A stretch of DNA of 64,000 nucleotides from the NCBI RefSeq assembly GCF_013409505.1, contig NZ_JACCBN010000001.1, positions 3,720,001 to 3,784,000 of the forward strand. The letters run 5' to 3'. The position numbers and the translations under genes are program-made. The notes under the pieces were generated by a model. It made no database searches and was not told the origin of the DNA. It worked only from the letters and a program-made list of their open reading frames with translations. The stretch is from Actinomycetospora corticicola. GTDB taxonomy: Bacteria > Actinomycetota > Actinomycetes > Mycobacteriales > Pseudonocardiaceae. How positions within the stretch are numbered: the stretch's first letter is position 1; each line of letters opens with the position of its first letter. Positions 33,972 through 42,111 of this stretch are shown piece by piece.

Positions 33972-34888
33972 GCCGCAAGACGATCATCAGCTGCGCGGTG
34001 ACCGGGTCGATCCACATCCCGTCGATGTCCGACGCCCTGCCCGTCACCCCGGAGGAGATCGCCCGCCAATCGGTGGACGCCGCCCGCGCCGGCGCGGCGA
34101 TCCTGCACCTGCACGCCCGCGACCCCCGCACCGGCCGACCCAGCCCCGACCCCGAGGTCTTCGCGAAGTTCCTCCCCACCATCACCGCCGAGACCGACGC
34201 CGTCATCAACATCTCCACCGGCGGCAGCGCCGACATGGCCGTCGCCGACCGGCTCGCCGCCGCGAAGGCCCACGCCCCCGAGCTCGCCTCGCTCAACATG
34301 GGCTCGATGAACTTCGTGTTCGCCGGCGCCGCGGATCGGGTCCAGACGTGGAAGCACGACTGGGAGGAGCCCTACGTCCGCGGCTCGAGCAACCGCATCT
34401 TCGCCAACACCTTCGACCAGATCGAACGCACCCTGCGCGAGCTCGGCGACGGCCTCGGCGTCCGCTTCGAGTTCGAGTGCTACGACGTCGGCCACCTCTA
34501 CACGCTGGCCCACTTCCTCGACCGCGGACTCGTGCGCCCCCCGCTGCTCGTCCAGACGATCTTCGGTGTCCTCGGCGGGATCGGCGCCGACCTCGACAAC
34601 TTCCGCCACATGGCCACGATCGCCGACCGGCTCTTCGGCGACGCCCACCAGCTCTCCTGCTTCGCCGCCGGGAAGCACCAGATGAGCTTCATGACCGCAG
34701 CCGGGCTCGCCGGCGGGCACGTCCGCGTCGGCCTCGAGGACAGCCTCTACCTCGAACGCGGCCGCCCCGCGGCCAGCAACGCCGAACAGGTCGACAAGGC
34801 CGTGCGCATCCTGCGCGAACTCGGGCGGGAGATCGCCACCCCCAACGAGGCCCGGGCGCTGCTCGCGCTGCGCGGCCGCAACCGATGA
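33968..34888 (+). CDS. BKACE-family beta-keto acid cleavage enzyme (DUF849)
   Basis: 306-residue TIM-barrel protein of the beta-keto acid cleavage family, which condenses a beta-keto acid with acetyl-CoA and splits it into a CoA ester and acetoacetate. Characteristic strings are CAVTGSIHIPSMSDALPVTPEEIA at 8-31, AAILHLHARDPRTGRPSPD (Zn-binding HxH) near 44-62, NISTGG near 79-84, FECYDVGHL, and HVRVGLEDSLYL near the end with the conserved Glu. ATGA overlap with the transporter gene. The beta-keto acid is presumably made by the SDRs of the locus. Confidence 0.9.
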   Translation: MSRKTIISCAVTGSIHIPSMSDALPVTPEEIARQSVDAARAGAAILHLHARDPRTGRPSPDPEVFAKFLPTITAETDAVINISTGGSADMAVADRLAAAKAHAPELASLNMGSMNFVFAGAADRVQTWKHDWEEPYVRGSSNRIFANTFDQIERTLRELGDGLGVRFEFECYDVGHLYTLAHFLDRGLVRPPLLVQTIFGVLGGIGADLDNFRHMATIADRLFGDAHQLSCFAAGKHQMSFMTAAGLAGGHVRVGLEDSLYLERGRPAASNAEQVDKAVRILRELGREIATPNEARALLALRGRNR

Positions 34889-34899
34889 CAGGAGAACAC

Positions 34900-35646
34900 A
34901 TGCTGCTCGAGGGCAAGGTCGTGCTGGTGGTCGGCGCCAGCACCGGGATCGGCGCCGACGCCGCCCGGCTCTTCGCCGAGGAAGGCGCCGCGGTCATGCT
35001 CGCCGCACGCACCGAGAAGACACTCGCCGATCTCACCGACGAACTCAACGCCGCCGGGCACCAGGTCGGCCACATCGCCACCGACGTCGCGGTCGCCGCC
35101 GACGTGGCCCGGGCGATTGACACGACACTCGCCCGCTTCGGCCGCCTCGACGGGGCCTTCAACAACGCCGGAATGAACCAGCAAGGGCGCCTCGACGAGG
35201 TCCCCGAAGCCGACTTCGACCGGCTGATGGCCGTCAACGTCAAAGGCACCTGGCTGTGCCTGCGCGAAGAGATCCGCGCGATGCGCCAACACGGCGGATC
35301 GATCGTGAACACCTCGAGCATCGGCGGCTACCGCGGCAACACCGGCCTCGGCGCCTACCAGGCCAGCAAACACGCCGTCATCGGACTGACCCGCACCGCC
35401 GCCCACGACAACGGCCCACTGGGCATCCGCGTCAACGCCGTCGCACCAGGACCCACCGAGACCCCCATGCTCACCGCCTGGCGGGAGAACGACCCCGACG
35501 GCGTCGCCCGCCGACTCGCCGCCGTCCCCCTACGCAAAGCAGGAACCACCACCGAGGTCGCCGACGCCGCCGCCTGGCTACTCAGCGACCGCGCCAGCCA
35601 GATCTCCGGCGTCGTCCTCCCCGTCGACGGCGGCATGACCGCCTGA
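34900..35646 (+). CDS. SDR-family oxidoreductase
   Basis: 248-residue classical SDR. VVGASTGIGADAARLFAEEG near 10-29, NNAGMNQQG near 86-94, NTSSIGG (Ser) and AYQASKHAVIGL (Tyr-x-x-x-Lys) form a complete cofactor site and catalytic triad. AGGAG 5 bases before ATG 34900 decides the start over ATG 34885, which overlaps the BKACE stop. It likely oxidises a beta-hydroxy acid to the beta-keto acid cleaved by the BKACE enzyme, though that is inference from gene order. Last gene of the rightward IclR-linked operon. Confidence 0.88.
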   Translation: MLLEGKVVLVVGASTGIGADAARLFAEEGAAVMLAARTEKTLADLTDELNAAGHQVGHIATDVAVAADVARAIDTTLARFGRLDGAFNNAGMNQQGRLDEVPEADFDRLMAVNVKGTWLCLREEIRAMRQHGGSIVNTSSIGGYRGNTGLGAYQASKHAVIGLTRTAAHDNGPLGIRVNAVAPGPTETPMLTAWRENDPDGVARRLAAVPLRKAGTTTEVADAAAWLLSDRASQISGVVLPVDGGMTA

Positions 35647-36161
35647 CGGGCCCGCTATTCCCAGCGCGTCGAGGTCGGGCGCGAGCGACACGGTCTGGCC
35701 CCGCGAGTGCTCGGGTGCGGCGGACGCCGGGGCCGGCGGGTCGACGAAGGGCTGCTAGGCCGCGAGGACCGACTCTTCATCCGGTCGGCTCTGACCTCGG
35801 GTCAGGGGATTCGAGTTATGGCGAAGGCTCGACCGAGCACGGTGGTGGCTCTCACGGGCGACGGGTCTCGGCAACTCGAGCGAGAGGGCGGGGCGGACCC
35901 TCCGCGCCGTCGTGGGCGTGTCCGGTCGCGCGCGTGAAGGTCACGCGACGTTCTCCAGGACTCCCCGCCGGAATTCGACGACGTGTCGGGGAGGAAGCCC
36001 GACCCGGCAGATGTCCCCCGTCTCCCGCTGCGGCGTGATCCGTCCGCCGGCCGTGGGAGCCCGACTGCGCGCCGGCCCGGCTCCGAGACGAAAGCCGGAC
36101 CTATGGCCGTCGAGGTCAGGAGGTCCAGCTCGAGTTGTAGCTGCCGTGATGCTTCTCGAAG
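35647..36161. other. intergenic region with no recognised feature
   Basis: 515 bases between convergent genes. Codon-like composition is lost after the SDR stop; open frames are short and Arg/Ser-rich. I see no strong hairpin, repeat or RNA gene. Confidence 0.4.
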
Positions 36162-37265
36162 TCAGCTTGGCGTCCTCGATGATGGCGTGGCGGTTGAGCC
36201 TGGAGCGCGGCTCGAAGGGGTGCGAGTCGCACCCGGGTCACCTGACCATGCGGTGATCGCGGCGTCGTCCGACGCCGCCGCAGCGACTTCAGCTGTGCGG
36301 CTCGCCAGGCCGGCCGCGAGGTCGCGCAGCGCCTCGGGGTACTCGACCACGAATGGGCGGTCCATCGCGACCAGGGTGCCCACGACCCACTCGAGGCGGT
36401 CGGCCCGCAGGAACACCCGTAACCAGCCCGACTCTCCGCCGGCGGCGTCGACCGGGGTTGCCGACGCCATCGTCTCGGGCAGCCACGATCGCACGTGGGC
36501 CGGTTCGGCGTGGACGCGCAGTGCGACCTCGTGCAGCTGCGGCGCCGGGGCGAAGGGGCCGAGGACGTGGTGGACCGGGTCGGTGTCGACCGGTGCCGAC
36601 ACCGTGCCCTCGAGCGTCCGCACGCCGGCGATGCGGTCGAGGCGGAAGGTGCGGACCGCCTGTCGGGTGACGTCGAATCCGCTGAGGTAGAGCCGGCCCT
36701 GGTGCGCGACGATGCCGTACGGCTCGACGTGACGCTGGGTCGCTGCCGCGCGGCGCGCGGTGTAACCGAAGCTGACCGGGCGCAGGTCACGAGCCGCTTC
36801 AGCCAGGGCGAGCAGCACGGTCGCGCGTGCCGACCCGTCCTGCTCCTCGTACCGGTCGCGGTCCGGCGCCGGGGTGAAGCTGACGGTGTCGAGGACCGCG
36901 TCGATGCGCCGTGCGAGTCCCGCCGGCAGGACCCGCCGCACCTTGGCCGAGGCGCTCTGCACGGCCAGCTCCGATGTCGGTCCCACCGTGTCGCGGCGGT
37001 CGGCCAGCAGAGCCCACACGACGGCCAGCGCCTCTTCGTCGGTGAACATGAGCGGGGGTAGCCGCGAGTGACGGGCGAGCCGGTAGCCGCCGTAGCGTCC
37101 CCGCACCGTCTCCACTGCGATGTCGAGCTCGCGCAGGTGCTGCACGTACCGGCGCGCGGTGCGCTCGTCGACGACGACCCGGCGGGCGAGCTCGGCCACG
37201 GTATGGGTGCCGCCCGCCTGGAGGATCTCGAGCATCGCCAGGACCCGGCCGACCGGTCTCACCAT
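36162..37265 (-). CDS. WYL-domain transcriptional regulator (YafY-type)
   Basis: 367 residues. The N-terminal HTH_11-type winged helix (~1-60) has HTVAELARRVVVDERTARRYVQ and YGGYRLARHSRLPPLMF. The WYL ligand-sensing domain (~150-225) has VSFGYTARRAAATQRHVEPYG and RLYLSGFDVTRQAVRTFRLDR. A WCX-like C-terminal domain follows (~240-320). The last ~45 residues are low-complexity Ala/Ser/Thr/Pro and probably an extension with no conserved role. The start is 62 bases from a divergent glyoxalase-like gene, and a palindrome lies between them. Confidence 0.86.
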   Translation of the reverse strand: MVRPVGRVLAMLEILQAGGTHTVAELARRVVVDERTARRYVQHLRELDIAVETVRGRYGGYRLARHSRLPPLMFTDEEALAVVWALLADRRDTVGPTSELAVQSASAKVRRVLPAGLARRIDAVLDTVSFTPAPDRDRYEEQDGSARATVLLALAEAARDLRPVSFGYTARRAAATQRHVEPYGIVAHQGRLYLSGFDVTRQAVRTFRLDRIAGVRTLEGTVSAPVDTDPVHHVLGPFAPAPQLHEVALRVHAEPAHVRSWLPETMASATPVDAAGGESGWLRVFLRADRLEWVVGTLVAMDRPFVVEYPEALRDLAAGLASRTAEVAAAASDDAAITAWSGDPGATRTPSSRAPGSTATPSSRTPS

Positions 37266-37272
37266 GCTGCAA

Positions 37273-37287
37273 GTATCGCGCCGATAC
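37273..37287. promoter_or_regulatory. putative WYL-regulator operator
   Basis: GTATCG at 37273-37278 and CGATAC at 37282-37287 form a perfect 6-bp inverted repeat with 3-base centre. A third partial copy, GGTATC, lies at 37304-37309. The site is inside the 62-base divergent region between the WYL gene and the glyoxalase-like gene, the expected place for their operator. Confidence 0.5.
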
Positions 37288-37327
37288 CGGGCCGATCCTG
37301 ACCGGTATCCGACCTAGCGTGCGCTCC

Positions 37328-37795
37328 ATGACCGACACCCAGACCGCCCCCGCCAACACCGTCCAGCTCGCCTCCGTCCGATTGCTCACCGAGGACGTCG
37401 AGGCTCTCGTGCGCTTCTACGAGGCCATCACCGGCGTCACCGCCCGATGGCTGACCGACGACTTCGCCGAGATGGTGACGCCGTCGGCCACCTTCGCGGT
37501 CAGCCACGTCGACCGGGTCGCGTTCGTCGAGGGAACCCCTCCGCGGGCCGCCGCCAACGACAGCGCGATCACCGAGTTCCTGGTCGACGACGTCGACCTC
37601 CTGTTCCAGGAACTGCTCGCCGAGCTCGGCGACGCGCTGCGGGTCGTGCAACCCGTGACCCTGATGCCGTGGGGGAACCGGTCGCTGCTGCTCCGCGACC
37701 CCGACGGGTCCCTGATCAACCTCTACACCCCGGTGACCGAACAGGGACTCGACCTTCAGCGTCATCGGCAACCGCAGCTGCACCCCGAGAAGTGA
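37328..37795 (+). CDS. VOC-superfamily glyoxalase/dioxygenase-like protein
   Basis: 155 residues with one beta-alpha-beta-beta-beta pair set: LASVRLLTEDVEALVRFYEAIT near 16-37, TEFLVDDVDLLFQELLAEL in the middle and NRSLLLRDPDGSLINLYTPV near the C-terminus. Members are metal-dependent lyases, dioxygenases or antibiotic-binding proteins. ATG 37328 starts 62 bases from the divergent WYL regulator, which probably controls it. Its 3' end abuts the left end of an IS3-derived element 20 bases beyond the stop. Confidence 0.8.
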   Translation: MTDTQTAPANTVQLASVRLLTEDVEALVRFYEAITGVTARWLTDDFAEMVTPSATFAVSHVDRVAFVEGTPPRAAANDSAITEFLVDDVDLLFQELLAELGDALRVVQPVTLMPWGNRSLLLRDPDGSLINLYTPVTEQGLDLQRHRQPQLHPEK

Positions 37796-37814
37796 CACGC
37801 CGGAGCGCCGTCGG

Positions 37815-38120
37815 TGAAGCGCCCCGGGTCTGGTGGCGGCTCTGAAGCCCCGGGAGGGGGTGGAGCGTGCCAGCACCGAAGAAGTACCCCGAAGAGATGC
37901 GGGAGCGCTCGGTCCGGTTGGTCCTGGATCTGGTCGAGGGCGAGGAGCAGGCCAGCGTCACCGGAGCGTGTAGCCGGGTCGGGCAGCAGCTCGGAGTCAA
38001 CCGCGACACGTTGCGTGGCTGGGTCAAGCAGGCCCAGATCGACGCCGGGTCGCAGCAAGCCACCCAAAGAGCACACGCTCTCGGGAGAACCCAGCCTCCA
38101 CTCAACCCGGGGCCGCTTCA
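37815..38120 (+). mobile_element. internally deleted IS3-family element (about 306 bp) with both terminal inverted repeats
   Basis: The left end TGAAGCGCCCCGGGT (37815-37829) pairs with the right end ACCCGGGGCCGCTTCA (38105-38120), identical apart from one extra base. Between them is the 5' part of an IS3-type orfA and nothing of orfB, so the element is a non-autonomous deletion derivative. The right end lies inside an ArsR gene and supplies its stop codon. No target-site duplication is visible: the left flank is the end of the glyoxalase region, not ArsR sequence, so an adjacent deletion followed insertion. Confidence 0.7.
37867..38070 (+). pseudogene. truncated IS3-family transposase OrfA
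   Basis: From GTG 37867 the product begins MPAPKKYPEEMRERSVRLVL and runs through an HTH region (VTGACSRVGQQLGVNRDTLR, then GWVKQAQIDAG) typical of IS3/IS911-type OrfA. After about residue 64 similarity ends abruptly; the frame continues through unrelated sequence to 38442. The leucine-zipper part and the frameshift window to orfB are gone, so it cannot make an active transposase. Confidence 0.7.
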
Positions 38121-38222
38121 GAGCTCCTGCACCGAGCAGGGCTGGCGTGCGAGCAGCTCGAAGATCGCGCGACGGCTGGGGTCACTCAACAGACCCAGTC
38201 CGCCATCTTCGTTCGTCGACAC
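38118..38222 (-). pseudogene. ArsR-family regulator, truncated by the IS3 element
   Basis: The minus-strand frame from GTG 38222 encodes GLLSDPSRRAIFELLARQPC and SVQEL, the start of an ArsR winged-helix domain (normal consensus: ADPTRR-IL-LL---SV-ELA). It stops with TGA at 38118-38120, exactly the first three bases of the IS right end. The remaining ~70 residues, including the recognition helix, are missing. No second half is found beyond the element. Confidence 0.6.
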
Positions 38223-38265
38223 GAAGGGCCAGTCGACACGAACGGTCAGTCGATACGAACTGTGT
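38215..38265. repeat. three tandem 17-bp repeats at the arsR start
   Basis: GTCGACACGAAGGGCCA (38215-38231), GTCGACACGAACGGTCA (38232-38248) and GTCGATACGAACTGTGT (38249-38265) follow each other without gaps. Copies 1 and 2 differ at two positions; copy 3 is more diverged. They cover and precede the start of the truncated ArsR gene, so they look like a multi-site operator left behind after the regulator was lost. Confidence 0.65.
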
Positions 38266-38374
38266 CGAGGAATGTTTGCCCCCGCGGGGGGAGCCCGACC
38301 CGTGTTGCCCGCCTGTGGCCGTGAGCTCGGCCGTCGCACGGCTCGCGCGGGCTACTGCTCCAATGAAATCAGCC

Positions 38375-38797
38375 TTATGCTTCTAGTGTCCGACGCACCT
38401 GATCGAGGATCTCCTCGAGCATCGCGGCCTGCGCGAAGGTGAGGCCGAGCGCGGCCGGTGCGTTGAAGTCGCGCACGGCGGGCCGGGTCCGTTCGAGGAC
38501 CTCCCGCCCGTGCGCGGACAGGGCCAGGCCGACTCGCCGTCCGCGGCCGCCTGGTCCCTGCCGCTCGATCAGGCCACGGTCGAGCATGTCCCCGACCAGC
38601 ACGCCCATGGACTGCGGTCGGACCAGCACCTCGCGGGCGAGCTGCGCCTGGCTCATCCCCTCGCCCCGGTCGAGAGCGCGCAGGACGCCGAACTGCGTCG
38701 GTGTGAGGTCCATCGCGGCGAACAGTTCAGCGAAGCGCAGGCCCACGACGTGCGCGGTCCGCACCAGGTTCCACACGGGCAGCGCATCGTCGGACAC
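38375..38797 (-). CDS. MarR-family transcriptional regulator
   Basis: 140 residues with a MarR winged HTH: LTPTQFGVLRALDRGEGMSQ near 31-50, QAQLAREVLVRPQSMGVLVG as the recognition-helix region and LIERQGPGGRGRRVGLALSA as the wing. C-terminal helices form the dimer. It is divergent from the FAD monooxygenase gene with a 48-base spacer containing a 16-base palindrome, and probably represses that gene and itself in response to a phenolic ligand. Confidence 0.87.
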   Translation of the reverse strand: MSDDALPVWNLVRTAHVVGLRFAELFAAMDLTPTQFGVLRALDRGEGMSQAQLAREVLVRPQSMGVLVGDMLDRGLIERQGPGGRGRRVGLALSAHGREVLERTRPAVRDFNAPAALGLTFAQAAMLEEILDQVRRTLEA

Positions 38798-38807
38798 CCA
38801 CGTATGG

Positions 38808-38823
38808 TATCAGCTGACTGATA
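38808..38823. promoter_or_regulatory. putative MarR operator
   Basis: TATCAGCTGACTGATA: perfect 6-bp arms TATCAG/CTGATA around a 4-base centre, lying in the 48-base spacer between the divergent MarR and monooxygenase genes. Size and position fit a MarR dimer site covering both promoters. Confidence 0.6.
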
Positions 38824-38845
38824 TTCGCGATCGGGAGGTACGACC

Positions 38846-40153
38846 ATGCGGGTGACCGTGATCGGCGCCGGGATCGGGGGCCTGGCCCTCGCGCAGGCCC
38901 TGCGCCGGGCCGACATCGACGTCGTGGTGCACGACCGGGACGCCCACGTGGGCGCCACCGGCGGGTACCGCCTGGCCCTCGACCGGCCGGCCTGCGAGAC
39001 CCTGTGCGAAGCGCTGGGCCCGGAGCACTACCAGGCCCTCCTGGGCAGCTCGGCGCCACCGTCGGCGTCCCGGGTCCTCACCCTCGCCGACCACCGGCTG
39101 CGCGTCCTGGCCGAGCAGACCTTCGACCCCGCCGACGAGGCCCTGTTCATCGGCCGGGTTCCGCTGCGGGCGCTGCTGGCCGAGGGGCTCGGGGAGCGTC
39201 TGCGCTTCGGCAGCAGCTACCGAGACCACGAGGTCCGTCCCGACGGCCGGGTCGTCACCTACTTCGAAGACGGGGACAGCGAGGTCTCCGACGTCCTCGT
39301 CGGCGCCGACGGCGTCCGGTCCCGGGTCACCGCGAACCTCGCCGGCCGACCCACCTCCACCCCCTGCGACTACGGCTGTATCGCCGCGCGCATTCCGCTC
39401 ACCGCAGCCGTCCGCCGGCGGCTGCCCGCGCTCCTCGCGGGCGGCCCCGGCCTCGCCCAGGGGCCCGGCGGGCTCGGCCTGTTCCTCACCGCCCACGACC
39501 CCGCCGCCGGGGCCACCGTCGACCCGGCCACCTGCCGCGAGGTCGCGGCCATCACCGAGCCACCGGCCCTGGTCTGGGGACTCATCGGGCCCGAGGCACT
39601 GCTGCGACCCACGCGATCCTCTGGCCCGCCGCTCGCGGCGCAAGACCCGGTCGCCCACTCCCTCATCGTTCTGCGCGGCTGGGCGCCCGACCTGCGGGAC
39701 CTCCTGACCGCCACCGACCCCACGAGCGCGGCGTACTTCGGCTACCACACCTGCGACCCCGACAGCGACCTCACGCCGTGGCCGGCGGGCGCGGTCACCG
39801 CGCTCGGCGACGCCGTCCACGCCATGCCGCCCACCGGCGGCGGATCAGCCGCCACCGCCGTCCGCGACGCCGGACACCTCGCCACCGAACTCGTCGCCGC
39901 CCGCGACGGGACGACCACGATCCCGCTCGCCACCCTGCGCTTCCAACAGACGATGACCGGCTACGCCCCGTCCCGGGTGCGCGACGCCCTCGGGCTCCTG
40001 CACTCGATGCAACGACTGTCCCACCCGCTCGCCAGCGGGGCCGCCCGCATCGGGTTCCCGACCCTCGCCGCGTGGCACCGGGTCCGCACCAGCCTCACCG
40101 GCACCGGTCGCACCTCCGCCGCCGTGGCCGGACCCTCGCAGGTGGTCTCGTGA
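38846..40153 (+). CDS. FAD-dependent monooxygenase (PHBH-like)
   Basis: 435 residues. FAD motif GAGIGGLALAQALRRA near 7-22, second motif VLVGADGVRSRV (D-G) near 151-162 and third motif LGDAVHAMPPTGGGSA near 321-336, the order and spacing of p-hydroxybenzoate-hydroxylase-like group A flavin monooxygenases that hydroxylate aromatic or polyketide-like substrates with NAD(P)H and O2. The stop overlaps the start of an NmrA/SDR-like gene (GTGA). Divergent MarR suggests induction by a phenolic compound or drug. Confidence 0.87.
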   Translation: MRVTVIGAGIGGLALAQALRRADIDVVVHDRDAHVGATGGYRLALDRPACETLCEALGPEHYQALLGSSAPPSASRVLTLADHRLRVLAEQTFDPADEALFIGRVPLRALLAEGLGERLRFGSSYRDHEVRPDGRVVTYFEDGDSEVSDVLVGADGVRSRVTANLAGRPTSTPCDYGCIAARIPLTAAVRRRLPALLAGGPGLAQGPGGLGLFLTAHDPAAGATVDPATCREVAAITEPPALVWGLIGPEALLRPTRSSGPPLAAQDPVAHSLIVLRGWAPDLRDLLTATDPTSAAYFGYHTCDPDSDLTPWPAGAVTALGDAVHAMPPTGGGSAATAVRDAGHLATELVAARDGTTTIPLATLRFQQTMTGYAPSRVRDALGLLHSMQRLSHPLASGAARIGFPTLAAWHRVRTSLTGTGRTSAAVAGPSQVVS

Positions 40154-40800
40154 GCACCGGCCTCGCCGTCGTCGTCCTCGGCGCCGCCGGCGGCATCGGG
40201 CGCCACGTCGTCACCGAGGCGCTGCGCGCCGGTCACCGCGTCACCGCCACCGCCCGCCACCCCGACCGGCTCCCCAACCCGGACCTGCCCGCCGAGCAAA
40301 CCGCCCGCCTCACCGTCACCCGGGCCGACGTGCGGGACACCGCGAGCCTCGAGACCGCGATGGCGGGACACGACGTCGTCGTCTCCGCGGTCGGTCCGCC
40401 CGGGCGTCACGCGCGCGGGCTCTACTCCGACGGGGCACGAGCCACCGTCGCGGCCATGGACCGCTGTGGGGTCGACCGCTTCCTCGGCGTCACCTCAGCC
40501 GGCGTCCGCTACGACGACCCCGAACTCGCCCCCTGGTACCGGCTGCTCGTCCGCCCGCTGCTGCGCGAGCTGTACGCCGACATGATCGCCATGGAGGACC
40601 TCATCACCGCCTCCGACCTCGACTGGACCCTCGTCCGGCCCGTCCTGCTCCTCGACCGCGACCCCACCGACCTCTACCGCGTCGCCGACGCCGCGACCCC
40701 ACCCCGCGGCCGCTCGGTCACCCGCGCCGACGTCGCCCGCTTCATCGTCGCCGAACTGCACGAACGTCGATGGACGCGCCGCCATCCGACCATCGCATAG
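40150..40800 (+). CDS. atypical SDR (NAD(P)H-binding, NmrA/flavin reductase-like)
   Basis: 216 residues. The motif VLGAAGGIGRHVVTEALRAG near 9-28 is a Rossmann GxxGxxG of the atypical SDR class. VVVSAVGPPGRHARGLYSDG and FLGVTSAGVRYDDPEL follow, then DLDWTLVRPVLLLD. No classical Y-x-x-x-K catalytic pair is apparent. It is translationally coupled to the monooxygenase; it may supply reduced flavin or NAD(P)H-dependent reduction of the product. Confidence 0.8.
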   Translation: MSTGLAVVVLGAAGGIGRHVVTEALRAGHRVTATARHPDRLPNPDLPAEQTARLTVTRADVRDTASLETAMAGHDVVVSAVGPPGRHARGLYSDGARATVAAMDRCGVDRFLGVTSAGVRYDDPELAPWYRLLVRPLLRELYADMIAMEDLITASDLDWTLVRPVLLLDRDPTDLYRVADAATPPRGRSVTRADVARFIVAELHERRWTRRHPTIA

Positions 40801-41108
40801 AGAGCCGCCCGGGTCGGGGCCTGACGACCGCTGAGCGCTCGAACACGGCCGGCGTCCGTCGAGCGTGGTTCAGCCTCGTCGCGATTTCAGCACGAACCGG
40901 ACGCGCGAGGAGCGGCGAGGCTCACCGCCTGCCTACGCGCGTTATGTCAGTCAAGAGGACGGCCCCCGTTGGTTCAGCCCGGCGTTCCAAAGCCATCGAT
41001 CGGTCGAACGGCGAGATCACCCGCACATTCGCGGCGAAATCTGCCCCCGCAACGCCCACAGGGTCACCGCACGATCTCGTACGGATCGTCGACGAGGTTC
41101 GTCATCCT
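40801..41108. other. intergenic region with no recognised feature
   Basis: 308 bases between convergent genes. Composition is less GC-biased than coding DNA nearby. No clear hairpin, repeat or gene fragment could be identified. Confidence 0.35.
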
Positions 41109-41906
41109 TCACTTGGTGTTGTCGAGGATCAGCCGGGTCGCTTCGCGCGGGGCGTCCCATTGGGGGAAGTGGCCGCACCGCTCGAACCAGTGCAGCTTCG
41201 CGTCGGGGAAGAGCGCCGTGGCCCGTGCGGCCTGTCCCGGGACGGTCACCAGGTCACGACGACCCCAGCCGATCGTGACCCGGCCGGGCACGGTGCCGGC
41301 CGGGGCTCCCTCTTGTTTGGGGCCCTTGGTCAGGGCGTCCATGGCAGCGCCGGTCGAGGGGGAGTCGGCCAGCCCGCGCACGTCCGGCAGCACGGTTTCG
41401 CGCGAGAGCGCCCAGGGCCGCGCCGAGAACTGCGCCAGCAGCAAGGTCCTTCCCACCGCGCTGTCGAGCAGCGCCGGCAGCCCGCGTCGCAGCGCTCGGA
41501 CCAGCGCGATCGACGGCCGCAGCGTGGCGCCGAAGACGGCGACCTCGCGGTCGCTCCAGAAGCCGCCCGGGTCCAACGCCACGGTGTCGCCGCCCACGCC
41601 CCGCCGTGCGAGCTCGAGCACGATGCGGCCGCCCATCGACTGGCCGGCGGTCGAGACCCCGTCCAGGCCCTGGTCGCGGATGAAGTTCTCGACGGAGTCG
41701 GTCAGGGTCGCGATCGAGATGTCGCCACTCAACGGCGGTGTCTCGCCGAAACCCGGCAGGTCGACGGCGATGACCTCACGATGTTCTGCCAGTTCATCGA
41801 GGATCGGGGACCACGAATTCCACCCGGCACCGAGACCGTGCACGAGCAACAGCGGGCTGCCGCTCCCTCGTCTGATGTGATTCAACACCGCACCTGCCAC
41901 TCTCAC
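41109..41906 (-). CDS. alpha/beta hydrolase
   Basis: 265 residues of alpha/beta-hydrolase fold. Oxyanion motif LVHGLGAGWNSW near 21-32, nucleophile elbow AGQSMGGR with Ser near residue 90, acid strand GRVTIGWGRRDLVTV (Asp) and catalytic His in CGHFPQWD near the end. A complete Ser-Asp-His triad distinguishes it from the Asp-nucleophile hydrolases at 18932 and 24084. Transcribed leftward; about 200 bases separate it from the upstream SnoaL-like gene. Substrate unknown. Confidence 0.82.
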   Translation of the reverse strand: MRVAGAVLNHIRRGSGSPLLLVHGLGAGWNSWSPILDELAEHREVIAVDLPGFGETPPLSGDISIATLTDSVENFIRDQGLDGVSTAGQSMGGRIVLELARRGVGGDTVALDPGGFWSDREVAVFGATLRPSIALVRALRRGLPALLDSAVGRTLLLAQFSARPWALSRETVLPDVRGLADSPSTGAAMDALTKGPKQEGAPAGTVPGRVTIGWGRRDLVTVPGQAARATALFPDAKLHWFERCGHFPQWDAPREATRLILDNTK

Positions 41907-42111
41907 TCCTAGGATTCTTCGAGAACGTGCGGGACCGGCGGACGGTCGATGATTTCGTGCTCCGCGGCCCGCCCGTGTGAACGATCAGCTGCTCGACCTC
42001 GCGCCGGTTGGATCCGGACTCGGGGAGCCCGTGGAGCAGCAGGACGGGTCCCCCGTCCAGCGTTCAGGTGGTGCAGCCGGATCGGCGGGCTCCTGCCCAC
42101 GGTGGTGGGGG

